A stretch of DNA of 64,000 bases from Caldimonas thermodepolymerans (GTDB lineage Bacteria; Pseudomonadota; Gammaproteobacteria; Burkholderiales; Burkholderiaceae_C), in contig NZ_CP064338.1 of the NCBI RefSeq assembly GCF_015476235.1, positions 3,348,001 to 3,412,000 of the forward strand, in the 5' to 3' direction. This document shows, one piece after another, positions 46,336-54,254 of the stretch. Within the stretch, counting starts at the first letter, position 1; every line of letters begins with the position of its first letter. Below the pieces are notes generated by a model. The model saw only the letters and a program-made list of their open reading frames with translations, was not told where the DNA came from and did no database searches. Made by a program: the position numbers and the translations under genes.

Positions 46336-48312
46336 TCACAGCCGCACGCCGATGCGCGCGCCGTCGAGCGTCGCGTGCAGCAGGCGGCGCGGCGCGAGGC
46401 AGTCGCCGATGCGGTAGACCTCGCCCTCGATCTGCGGGAAGCTGCGCGGCGCGCTGCCGCAGGCGAACACGATGCTGTCGATCTCCTCGCCCTCGCTCAC
46501 CTGTTTGGTGAACACGTTGCGCAGGCGCGGCACGCGGCCGGCCTCGATCAGCTCGGTCAGCGGCATCAGGCGCACGTTCTTCTCGAGCAGGCGCTTGAGC
46601 ACGAAGTGCTGGATCGACCACTCCAGGCCCTGGCCGATGCCGACGTTCTCGGACAGCAGCGTCACTTCCTTGCCCTGCTCGGCCAGGTACAGCGCGGCAA
46701 GCACCGGCGGCTGGCCGTCCATCAGCCCGCCGACCACCAGGACGCGGCGGCCCAGCTGCGCCGGGTTGTCCAGGATCTCCAGCGCGTTGAACACCGGCAC
46801 GGTGTCCACGCCCGGCACGTCCGGGATCACCGGGGTCGATCCGATGGCCAGCACCGTGGCGTCGGGCTTGTGCTTCGCGACGAACTCGGGCGTGGCCTCG
46901 GTGTTGAGCAGCACCTCGACGCCCTGCTCGCGGATCTCGCGCTTGAGCGTGTCGATCAGCGTGATCATCTCGCGGCGCGAGGGGTCGCGCGCCAGCGTCG
47001 CGACGGTACCGCCCAGCTGGTCGCTCTTCTCGACCAGCGTGACCTGGTGGCCGCGGGCCGAGGCGATGCGCGCGGCCTCCAGCCCGGCGGGGCCGCCGCC
47101 GACGATCAGCACGCGCTTGGGCTTGTCGATCAGCTGCACCTTCAGGTCCAGCTCGCGGCCGGCCATCGGGTTGACCGGGCAGGACGAGACGCGGTCCGGG
47201 AAGTGGCACTCGTTGAGGCCGGCGCACTTGCGCACCTCCTGCGCGCGGCCCTCGGCCAGCTTGCGCGGCAGGTGCGGGTCGGCGATCAGCGCGCGGGTCA
47301 GGCCGATCATGTCGGCATGGCCGTTGGCGATGATGCCCTCCATCTGCCACGGGTCGTTGATGCGGCCGGTGACGATCAGCGGCACCGTGCAGACCTCCTT
47401 GATGCGCGAGGCCGCCGGCACGTTGAAGCCCGAGGGGATGAAGCTGGAGGCGACGTACGGCGTCACCACGCCCTTCTGCAGCGCGCCGATCGTGCCGGCC
47501 GTGACGTTGACGTAGGCCAGCGAGTTCGTGATGCGCTTGACCACCGCCTTGATGTCCTCGGTGGTCATGCCGCCCTCGACATCCTGGTAGCCGCTGATGC
47601 GCACGCCGATCGGGAAGTCGTCGCCGCAGCGGGTCTTGATCTCGTCGATGATCTCGAGCAGGAAGCGCATGCGGTTTTCCGCGCTGCCGCCGTAGCGGTC
47701 GGTGCGGCGGTTGGTCGCCGGCGACAGGAACTGCTCGACCAGGTAGCCGTGCGTGCAGTGGATCTCGGCGCCGTCCAGCCCGGCCTTCTTGATGCGCTCG
47801 GCCGAGCGCGCGAACAGCTTGACGATGCGGCGCACCTCGTCGGTGGTCAGCTCGTGCGAGGCCATGCGCACGTGGTCGTCCGCGAGGCCCGAGGGCGAGA
47901 CCATCGGCTGGAAGGTGTCGGGCAGGCGGATCGAGCCGCGGTTGGCGATCTGACCGAAGCAGTACGCGCCGTGCCGGTGCACGATGTCGGCGCGCGCGCG
48001 CAGGCGCGGGATCAGCGTCTCGTCGAAGTACGCGGCGCCTTCCTCGCTCTCGGGATCGGGCGTGCCGTCGCCGTCGCCCGCGTAGGCGGGCACCACCTTG
48101 CCGGTGTTGATGAAGTTGATGCTCGAGACCGTCTCGTGGAGGATGGGGATGCCGACCAGGCCGACGCCGCCCTTGACGCGCTCCTCCAGGTAGGCGAGGT
48201 AGCGCTCGTCGTTCATCTTCGGGTTGTGCGTGGTCAGCATGAAGCGGTTGCGCACCTGCTTGCCGCCGATCTGGATCGGGCTGAGGAGTCGGCTGAATTC
48301 CTGTGTCGTCAT
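46336..48312 (-). CDS. OYE-type FMN oxidoreductase with NAD(P)-binding domain, 2,4-dienoyl-CoA reductase-like
   Basis: 658 residues in three parts. Residues 1 to about 355 are an FMN-binding TIM barrel with the HCTHGYLVEQFLSPATNRRT motif (185-204) and RYGGS. Residues 363-378 are the expected Fe-S position but read C363, L366, C369, C378, so only three cysteines remain and the spacing is short (the family has C-x2-C-x2/3-C-x11/12-C). Residues 400 onwards hold a GGGPAGLEA nucleotide-binding fold. The family reduces enones and dienes using NAD(P)H. It lies between the cupin dioxygenase and FAH hydrolase genes, which would suit saturation of an unsaturated ring-cleavage product. Confidence 0.88.
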   Translation of the reverse strand: MTTQEFSRLLSPIQIGGKQVRNRFMLTTHNPKMNDERYLAYLEERVKGGVGLVGIPILHETVSSINFINTGKVVPAYAGDGDGTPDPESEEGAAYFDETLIPRLRARADIVHRHGAYCFGQIANRGSIRLPDTFQPMVSPSGLADDHVRMASHELTTDEVRRIVKLFARSAERIKKAGLDGAEIHCTHGYLVEQFLSPATNRRTDRYGGSAENRMRFLLEIIDEIKTRCGDDFPIGVRISGYQDVEGGMTTEDIKAVVKRITNSLAYVNVTAGTIGALQKGVVTPYVASSFIPSGFNVPAASRIKEVCTVPLIVTGRINDPWQMEGIIANGHADMIGLTRALIADPHLPRKLAEGRAQEVRKCAGLNECHFPDRVSSCPVNPMAGRELDLKVQLIDKPKRVLIVGGGPAGLEAARIASARGHQVTLVEKSDQLGGTVATLARDPSRREMITLIDTLKREIREQGVEVLLNTEATPEFVAKHKPDATVLAIGSTPVIPDVPGVDTVPVFNALEILDNPAQLGRRVLVVGGLMDGQPPVLAALYLAEQGKEVTLLSENVGIGQGLEWSIQHFVLKRLLEKNVRLMPLTELIEAGRVPRLRNVFTKQVSEGEEIDSIVFACGSAPRSFPQIEGEVYRIGDCLAPRRLLHATLDGARIGVRL

Positions 48313-48368
48313 CTCGGTTCCTTGTGTGATGTGGTCGCGGGGCGTTCTGTTCGTCGGCGGGGCCGGGC

Positions 48369-49379
48369 TCAGGCCGACTGGGTACGGGTCTCCTCGGTCA
48401 GCAGGCCGAGGCGGCGCAGCACGTCGCCGTCGGACACCATGAACAGGCGGGCGTCGCCGTCCAGGCTGCGGTGCGTGACCCACTGGTGCTGCGGGATCGT
48501 GAAGATGTCGCGCGGCCCCCAGGCCACGACGTGCTCGCCGATGCGCGATTCGCCGTGGCCTTCGGTGACGCAGCACACGACGTTGGCATTGGTGCGCGAA
48601 GGCAGCGTGGGGCTGCCGGCATCCACCTGCACCAGGCGGGTGTCGAGGAAGGCCATCGCGTTGCCGCCGGTCAGCGGGTTGGCGTAGCGCACCCGGCGCG
48701 CGCCGTCGGGCGAGCGCGGCGCCTGCGCGAGCGCACGCACCGCATCGGCGTAGGGATAGCGGAACAGCGGCGAGTGGTCCTGCCGGCCGAGCACCTCCTC
48801 GGGCACGATGGCCGGCGCGCAGAACGCGGCGTCGGGCATGGTCTGCGGCTTCTGCGCAATCGGGCCGGGCTGGAACTGCACGGTGCCCAGGTACAGGTGC
48901 AGCGGCACGTCCAGCACGTCCAGCCACATCACCGGCTCCTGCCCGTCGTGGCGGTGTTCGTGCCAGCACCAGGCGGGCGTGAGCACCAGGTCGCCGAAGT
49001 GCATCGGGCATTCCTTGCCGTCGACCAGCGTCACCGCACCCTCGCCCTCGAGCAGGAAGCGCAGCGCGTTCATCGAATGGCGGTGCGGCCGCGCGGTCTC
49101 GCCGGGCAGCAGGCACTGGATCGCGGCCAGCACGTTGCCGCAGGTGAACTCGTCGGCCAGCGACTGCGACTGCGGGCTCATCAGCTGCAGCACGCGGCGC
49201 TCGACCGCCGCCGGGGAGGTCTCCTGGAAGGCGCGCTCGATCAGCGGGCGCAGCTCGCTCCAGCGCCACTGGTGCGGTGGCAGCGGCGCGGGCGGCGGCT
49301 TGTGCGCGTTCGGGCTTTCCCACAGCGGCGCCAGGTGCGCCGCATGCCAGACGCTGGAGCGGGATTCGTTCGTGCTCAT
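48369..49379 (-). CDS. Gentisate 1,2-dioxygenase-like bicupin, second copy
   Basis: 336 residues. First cupin ligands H99, H101 (PHRHSMNALRFLLEGEG) and H140 (CWHEHRHDG) match those of the true gentisate dioxygenase at 37.5-38.5 kb, and MWLDVLDVPLHLYLG follows. Overall sequence similarity to that paralogue is moderate only. The family also includes salicylate, 1-hydroxy-2-naphthoate and 5-nitrosalicylate dioxygenases, so the true substrate may be another salicylate-like acid. It lies in a nine-gene run with a reductase and FAH-type hydrolase downstream. Confidence 0.88.
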   Translation of the reverse strand: MSTNESRSSVWHAAHLAPLWESPNAHKPPPAPLPPHQWRWSELRPLIERAFQETSPAAVERRVLQLMSPQSQSLADEFTCGNVLAAIQCLLPGETARPHRHSMNALRFLLEGEGAVTLVDGKECPMHFGDLVLTPAWCWHEHRHDGQEPVMWLDVLDVPLHLYLGTVQFQPGPIAQKPQTMPDAAFCAPAIVPEEVLGRQDHSPLFRYPYADAVRALAQAPRSPDGARRVRYANPLTGGNAMAFLDTRLVQVDAGSPTLPSRTNANVVCCVTEGHGESRIGEHVVAWGPRDIFTIPQHQWVTHRSLDGDARLFMVSDGDVLRRLGLLTEETRTQSA

Positions 49380-49392
49380 GGTCGGATCCCCG

Positions 49393-50379
49393 TCAGAGCT
49401 TGAAGGCTTCGAAGGTGCCGGGATGGAACAGGTCTTCCGGGGTCACCAGTCGCGAGGACAGGCCCTGGCTGTGGTGGGTGCGGAAGAAGGTCTCCAGCAC
49501 GTGGCGGTTGGCGTCGATGCCGTAGGACCAGTAGTCCTCGCCCATGAGCGCACGCGCCTCGGCCATGCGCACCTCGAAGAACGGCAGCAGCACCTTGGTG
49601 GCCGAGGTGTCGGCCAGGTGCTCGTAGGCCTGCTGCTTGGCACGCTCGAACGCCTTGCAGATCGCCCCGGGCAGCCACGGGTGCTGCTCGGCCAGCTCGC
49701 GGCGCACCCCCAGGATGTGCATGATCGGGAAGATGCGCGTGCGCCGGTAGTACGCCATCGACTCGGCCACCGGGTCCGGGAACAGCCAGCCGATGTTGGG
49801 CGTGCCCGGCGGCACGTCGGGCGGGCGCGGCGCGACGAACGCGTCGATCTCGCCCTTGGCCAGCAGGCTGGAGATGGTCTCGCCCTCGGGGGCGTCTTCC
49901 AGGCGCACGTCCGCGGGCAGGTTCAGCTTGATCTTCTCGGGACGCCCGGCGTGCGAGATGCCCCCGCGCACCCAGGTCACGTCCGAGGGCTTGATGCCGT
50001 AGTCGTCCTCGAGGAACTGGCGCACCCAGACGTTGGCGGTGAGCTGGTACTCGGGCAGGCCGATGCGCTTGCCGCGCAGGTCCTCGGGGGACTTGATGCG
50101 GTCGGTGCGCACGTACACGGCCGTCTGGCGGAACGCGCGCGACAGGAAGATCGGCAGCCCGACGTAGGGGAAGTTGCCGTTGGCGGTCTGCACGGTGGAG
50201 CTCGACAGCGACAGCTCGCAGATGTCGAACTCGCGGCCGCGGAAGGCGCGGAAGAAGATCTCCTCCGGCGGCAGCGTCATGAACACGGGGTTCACCCCGT
50301 CGATCTGCACGTCGCCGTCGAGCAGCGGACGGCAACGGTCGTAGTTGCCGATCGCCACGGACAGGGTCAGCTTGGCCAT
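49393..50379 (-). CDS. 4,5-dihydroxyphthalate decarboxylase-like protein (periplasmic-binding fold)
   Basis: 328 residues without a signal peptide. The N-terminus AKLTLSVAIGNYDRCRPLLDG and the FDICELSLSS, DLRGKRIGLPEYQLTANVWVR and FPIMHILGVRREL segments resemble the Pht5/OphC family of 4,5-dihydroxyphthalate decarboxylases, which share a substrate-binding-protein fold. The absence of a signal peptide supports an enzyme in the cytoplasm over a transporter component. It could remove a ring carboxyl before the cupin dioxygenase acts; that order is inference. Confidence 0.75.
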   Translation of the reverse strand: MAKLTLSVAIGNYDRCRPLLDGDVQIDGVNPVFMTLPPEEIFFRAFRGREFDICELSLSSSTVQTANGNFPYVGLPIFLSRAFRQTAVYVRTDRIKSPEDLRGKRIGLPEYQLTANVWVRQFLEDDYGIKPSDVTWVRGGISHAGRPEKIKLNLPADVRLEDAPEGETISSLLAKGEIDAFVAPRPPDVPPGTPNIGWLFPDPVAESMAYYRRTRIFPIMHILGVRRELAEQHPWLPGAICKAFERAKQQAYEHLADTSATKVLLPFFEVRMAEARALMGEDYWSYGIDANRHVLETFFRTHHSQGLSSRLVTPEDLFHPGTFEAFKL

Positions 50380-50394
50380 GCCCCGGGACCCCGC

Positions 50395-51237
50395 TCAGTT
50401 CTTCGCCGGCGCGTCGACGCCACGACGGTAGCGGCTGCCGAACTTCTTGATCAGCACGCTGTCGAGGTAGGCCACCGCTTCAGGATCCATGTCGGCACGC
50501 GGCACCGGGTCCTGGATGAAGGTGTCGTACGGGTCGCTGCCGCGCACCAGCGTGGCGTGGTCGATGGTGTTGGGCGTCTTGCGCTGGAACGGTGCCATGT
50601 AGCGCACCGCGATGCCCACGCGGCGGTTGTCGCTCGTGTTGGGGGCCGAGCCGTGCACGATCTTCTCGTGGTGGAACGAGAACTGGCCCGGCGCCAGCAC
50701 CAGCTTGGTGGCCTGGCTTTCGTCGACCTCGACGGCGATTTCCTGGCTCAGCGACAGCAGGTTGGCCGTGCCTTCCTTGTAGACGTGCTCGTACAGCGTC
50801 TTGTGCGAGCCCGCGACCACCTTCAGGCAGCCGTTGGCCTCGTTGCTCTCGGTCAGCGCGATCCAGGCGGTGACGATGTCGCCGGCGCCCTCGGGCGTGC
50901 CCGAGTACGGGCCGTCCTGGTGCCAGGCCACGAAGCCCGGGTCGCGCGGCTTCTTCATGAAGAAGGACGTGGACCAGCAGTAGATGTTCGGGCCGATCAG
51001 GCTCTCGACCGCATCGAGCACCGGCTCCAGGCGGATCAGTTCGTTGACCCAGGTCAGCACCAGGTGGGATTTCGCTCGCAGGATCTCGGCCGCGCGGGCA
51101 CCATACTGCTCCTGCAGCGCATCCAGCTTGGCGAGATAGGAAGCTGCCCGCTCCGGCGACATCGCGGTCAGCGGGTAGAGGTAGCCGTCGCGCTCGTACG
51201 CCTGGACCTGCTGCGGGGTCAGGGAGTTCTTGGTCAC
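50395..51237 (-). CDS. Phytanoyl-CoA dioxygenase (PhyH) family Fe(II)/2-oxoglutarate oxygenase
   Basis: 280 residues from GTG 51237, with AAGGAG upstream. The jelly-roll iron ligands H106 and D108 (AWHQDGPYSG) and H195 (VHGSAPNTSDNRR, with R206 for 2-oxoglutarate) are intact. The family hydroxylates or otherwise oxidises diverse small molecules, from phytanoyl-CoA to phosphonates and aromatic metabolites. An oxygenase of this type is not part of known gentisate pathways, so it probably acts on a side chain or unusual precursor in this cluster. Confidence 0.85.
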   Translation of the reverse strand: MTKNSLTPQQVQAYERDGYLYPLTAMSPERAASYLAKLDALQEQYGARAAEILRAKSHLVLTWVNELIRLEPVLDAVESLIGPNIYCWSTSFFMKKPRDPGFVAWHQDGPYSGTPEGAGDIVTAWIALTESNEANGCLKVVAGSHKTLYEHVYKEGTANLLSLSQEIAVEVDESQATKLVLAPGQFSFHHEKIVHGSAPNTSDNRRVGIAVRYMAPFQRKTPNTIDHATLVRGSDPYDTFIQDPVPRADMDPEAVAYLDSVLIKKFGSRYRRGVDAPAKN

Positions 51238-51316
51238 TGGGATACTCCTTCGGGAAGTTGGGGGATGCGGCCCGGCCGTCGCCCGGCCGCCGTTACTCTG
51301 GAATGCCTGTCGCCCT

Positions 51317-52072
51317 TCAGCGTGCGGCGTAGCCGCCGTCGATCGGCAGCGTCACGCCGGTGATGTAGGAGGCCGCGTCCGAGGCGAGGAAGGCGATCGC
51401 GTTGGCGATCTCGTGCGGCTCGGCAAAGCGCCCTTCCAGCACGCGCTCGCGCAGGCGCTCCTCGGCCGGGCCGATGCCGCGCGCGGCGATGCGCTCGGTC
51501 AGCACCAGCCCCGGGCACACCGCGTTGACGCGCAGCCCGCGGTCGCCGTACTCGGCGGCGAGCTGGCGCGTGAAGCCCAGCAGGCCCGCCTTGGTGGTCG
51601 AATAGCTCGGCGTGCTGGGGCTGCCGATCAGCCCGCGCGCCGACGAGACGTTGACGATGGTCCCGCCGCGCGGCGCGGCCAGCAGGCGCGGCAGCAGCGC
51701 GCGCGTCACCAGGAAGGCGCTGGTCAGGTTCAATCCCAGGTACTTGTTCCAGTCGGCCAGCTGCAGCTCGTGCGCCGGGCTGCGGAAGTTCGCGCCGACG
51801 TTGTTGACCAGCGACTTGAGCACCACGCCGCTGCCGGCCACCTGGTCGGCGATGCGCTGCACCTCGTCCTCGCGCGTGACGTCGGCGGCGATCGCGGTGC
51901 AGGCGGCCTCGCCCAGTTCGCGGGCCAGCGACTCCAGCCCTGCAGCGTCGAGGTCGATCGCGAACACGTGGGCTCCGAGCCCGGCCAGGGTTTGCGCTGT
52001 GGCTCGGCCGAGGCCGGCGGCGGCGCCGGTCACGACGGCGCCCAGACCATGGAATTGAAGCTGGTTCAGCAC
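51317..52072 (-). CDS. Short-chain dehydrogenase/reductase
   Basis: 251 residues. The nucleotide-binding motif TGAAAGLG (residues 15-22), the catalytic S143/S144, Y157 and K161 (YSTTK), and NVGAN are the classical SDR set. It ends DGGYAAR like many SDRs. Possibly a dihydrodiol or hydroxy-acid dehydrogenase within the aromatic cluster. It follows the flavin monooxygenase gene by 10 bases and precedes the PhyH gene by 79. Confidence 0.9.
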   Translation of the reverse strand: MLNQLQFHGLGAVVTGAAAGLGRATAQTLAGLGAHVFAIDLDAAGLESLARELGEAACTAIAADVTREDEVQRIADQVAGSGVVLKSLVNNVGANFRSPAHELQLADWNKYLGLNLTSAFLVTRALLPRLLAAPRGGTIVNVSSARGLIGSPSTPSYSTTKAGLLGFTRQLAAEYGDRGLRVNAVCPGLVLTERIAARGIGPAEERLRERVLEGRFAEPHEIANAIAFLASDAASYITGVTLPIDGGYAAR

Positions 52073-52082
52073 GACGGATCCT

Positions 52083-53342
52083 TCAGGCGGTCACGGGACG
52101 GCGCAGGTCATCCAGCGAGAAGCCGGCGATCTTCTTGTAGCGGGCCTGCCACTCGATGATCTCCTGCTCGGTGATGACGTCCTCGAGGCGTTCGAACGGC
52201 TTGCCGCCGGTGCGCTCGTTGACGACTTCCAGCAGGCCGTCCGGCGAGATCTTGCGGTTGGCCAGCACCACGTCGCTGGTGGCCTTCAGGCGCAGCTGCT
52301 CGTACTCCTTCAGCGCCGCACGCGGGTCCTCGTGCTGCACCAGCAGGCGCGACAGCGTGGTCGCGTCGATGATGGCCTGGGCGGCGCCGTTGGAGCCGCG
52401 CGGCATCATCGGGTGGGCCGCGTCGCCCAGCAACGTGACCCGGCCCTCGGTCCAGAACGGCAACGGGTCCTGGTCGATCATCGGGTACTCGTAAACCGCC
52501 TCGGCAGCGCGCATCATCGCCGGGATGTCCATCCAGTCGAACTTCGCATGCTCGAAGTGGTGGATGAAGTCGCTGATCTCGGCGCGGCGGTTCCAGTCGC
52601 GCTTGAGGTCCTCGGTCGGGCGCTTCACTTCGATGACCCAGTTGATCAGCTGCGTGCCCTCTCCGTCGATGTTGTCGCGGATCGGGTACATGACCAGCTT
52701 GCCGGTCTCGTTGGCGCCCAGGTAGACGTGCGTCGCGCCGGTCAGGTAGGGCTTCCAGCGCGTCGTGCCGCGGTACTGCAGCGTGCCCTCGTAGCGCGGC
52801 ACCGCCTCCTTCGGGTGCATCTGCACGCGCACCACCGAGTTCACGCCGTCGCAGGCGACCGCCACGGGGCCGCGCACCGGCGGCAGCGGCTGGCCCTTGG
52901 GGTCGATGAAGTGCACGGTCGCGCCGTCCTCGTCCTGCTCGACCTTGACGCAGCGGTGGCCCTGCACCACCACGTCCGGGCCGGCGCGCTCGATCAGCGC
53001 CTCCAGCAGCGTGAACTGCAGGTCGCCGCGGTGGATCGCGATCTGCGGCCATTCGTAGCCGGCGTACTGGCCGCGCGGCTCGCGCAGCACCAGTTGCCCG
53101 TGACGCGTGTAGAAGCGGTACTCCTGGGTGGCGATGCCCTTGCGTCGCAGCACCGGCTCCAGGCCCAGGCCGGCGAGCTCGCGCATCGCGTGCGGCAGCA
53201 GGTTCAGCCCGACGCCCAGCGGCTTGATCTCCGGCACCGCCTCGTAGACACGGAACGGCACGCCATCCCGGTGCAGCGCCAGCGCCAGCGTCAGGCCGCC
53301 AATCCCGCCGCCAATGATCACGACTTCATCTTGAGATTTCAT
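52083..53342 (-). CDS. FAD-dependent monooxygenase, PhzS/salicylate hydroxylase-like
   Basis: 419 residues from ATG 53342 (AGGA lies nine bases upstream); a TTG at 53369 is the alternative. FAD site GGGIGG at 11-16, VACDGVNSVVR in the middle and GRVTLLGDAAHPMMPRGSNG near residue 300 are intact. The GVGLNLLPHAMREL and RGDLQFTLLEALIERAG segments are closer to PhzS (the pyocyanin-forming decarboxylating hydroxylase) than to 3-hydroxybenzoate 6-hydroxylase. It is the first gene of the nine-gene run and has a palindromic operator in its promoter region. Confidence 0.85.
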   Translation of the reverse strand: MKSQDEVVIIGGGIGGLTLALALHRDGVPFRVYEAVPEIKPLGVGLNLLPHAMRELAGLGLEPVLRRKGIATQEYRFYTRHGQLVLREPRGQYAGYEWPQIAIHRGDLQFTLLEALIERAGPDVVVQGHRCVKVEQDEDGATVHFIDPKGQPLPPVRGPVAVACDGVNSVVRVQMHPKEAVPRYEGTLQYRGTTRWKPYLTGATHVYLGANETGKLVMYPIRDNIDGEGTQLINWVIEVKRPTEDLKRDWNRRAEISDFIHHFEHAKFDWMDIPAMMRAAEAVYEYPMIDQDPLPFWTEGRVTLLGDAAHPMMPRGSNGAAQAIIDATTLSRLLVQHEDPRAALKEYEQLRLKATSDVVLANRKISPDGLLEVVNERTGGKPFERLEDVITEQEIIEWQARYKKIAGFSLDDLRRPVTA

Positions 53343-53627
53343 CCTTCTCGTCCTGTCCGTTGACTTCAACTCACATGCTCACGGGTGCGACGTCGTTATG
53401 ATCAGTATACTGATAATCATCATGCTGAGAGCCTGCACGGACTCAGTGATTTCCCTAGGGCGCAGCGCCGCGCCGGGGCGGCAGCCGACGGCCCGCGGCC
53501 GGGCGCCGCGAACGCACGGACGTGGCACGACGGCGCGTCAGGACGAGGGGAACGCAGCGGGAAGAAGGCCGGCGAAGGGCGGCCGGGGCCGGCCCCGGCG
53601 CATCGCCCGCCAGGGCGTGAGGCGCGC
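53343..53627. other. Spacer between marR-type and monooxygenase genes
   Basis: 285 bases without a gene. The left part holds the AT-rich promoter-operator of the monooxygenase run. The right part is GC-rich and contains an 18-bp perfect palindrome, GCCGGGGCCGGCCCCGGC (53582-53599), about 30 bases past the stop of the regulator gene, without a T-run. Confidence 0.6.
53401..53414. promoter_or_regulatory. Palindromic operator of the monooxygenase gene run
   Basis: ATCAGTATACTGAT is a perfect 14-bp palindrome in an AT-rich patch about 60 bases ahead of the start codon. Its centre contains TATACT, a good -10 on the minus strand, so a bound repressor would cover the promoter. A related 14-mer (ten matches) lies between the marR and MFS genes at 54454-54467, which fits binding by the neighbouring MarR protein. 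Confidence 0.65.
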
Positions 53628-54254
53628 TCAGGCGCGGCCGCTCGCAGCGCGCGCGGCCCGTGGCGCGGCGGCCTTGCGGCCCGGGGCGCGCGCCGTCTTC
53701 TGAGGCACGGCCTCGCCGGTCGCCTGCGCGCGCACCTGGGGCAGCACGTCGGCCTCGAGCGGCGCGCGGCTCAGTTCGTTGTTGGAGTTGACCAGCTTCT
53801 GCAGCAGGCTCATCAGGGTCTGGCGCTCGTCAGGAGAGAGCGGCCCGAGGATCACCTCGTCGATCTCGGCGATGCGCGGCTGCATCACCTCGATCAGCGC
53901 CCGCCCCGGCCCGGTGATGTGCAGCGCGTAGGTGCGCTTGTCCTTGCGGGTGCGCTCGATCAGGCCGTTCTGCTGCAGGCGGGTCACGACGTTGCTGGTG
54001 GTCTGGCGATCCAGCGCGACCAGCTTGCCCACCCGCGTCTGGTCGACGCCGGGGAAGCGCTCGATGGCCTTCAGCGTGGCGTACTGGACGTGGGTGATGT
54101 TGTAGTCCTTCGCGGCATCCAGGAACACGGCCACGCAGATCTGGTGCAGGCGCCGCACCAGGTGGCCCGGGTGGTTCATGGGCTCGAAGTGCAGCTCGGT
54201 GGCCTCGCCGGCCGGCACGGCCGCGGGAGTCGCTCGACGGGAACCAGTGGTCAT
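53628..54254 (-). CDS. MarR-family transcriptional regulator
   Basis: 208 residues from ATG 54254 (MTTGSRRATPAAVPAGEATE). The winged helix-turn-helix comprises TRVGKLVALDRQTTSNVVTRLQ (recognition region) followed by the NGLIERTRKDKRTYALHIT wing. The C-terminal 30 residues are a basic Ala/Arg/Lys/Pro tail, unusual for the family and possibly a DNA-contacting extension. It is divergent to an MFS exporter gene and upstream of the nine-gene catabolic run, so it is inferred to repress both in the absence of an aromatic ligand. Confidence 0.9.
   Translation of the reverse strand: MTTGSRRATPAAVPAGEATELHFEPMNHPGHLVRRLHQICVAVFLDAAKDYNITHVQYATLKAIERFPGVDQTRVGKLVALDRQTTSNVVTRLQQNGLIERTRKDKRTYALHITGPGRALIEVMQPRIAEIDEVILGPLSPDERQTLMSLLQKLVNSNNELSRAPLEADVLPQVRAQATGEAVPQKTARAPGRKAAAPRAARAASGRA

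Noticed and set aside
53582-53599. 18-bp perfect palindrome as a phage or integration site
   Set aside because: It is composed only of G and C, has no T-run or associated recombinase, and is more likely chance or weak termination behind marR.
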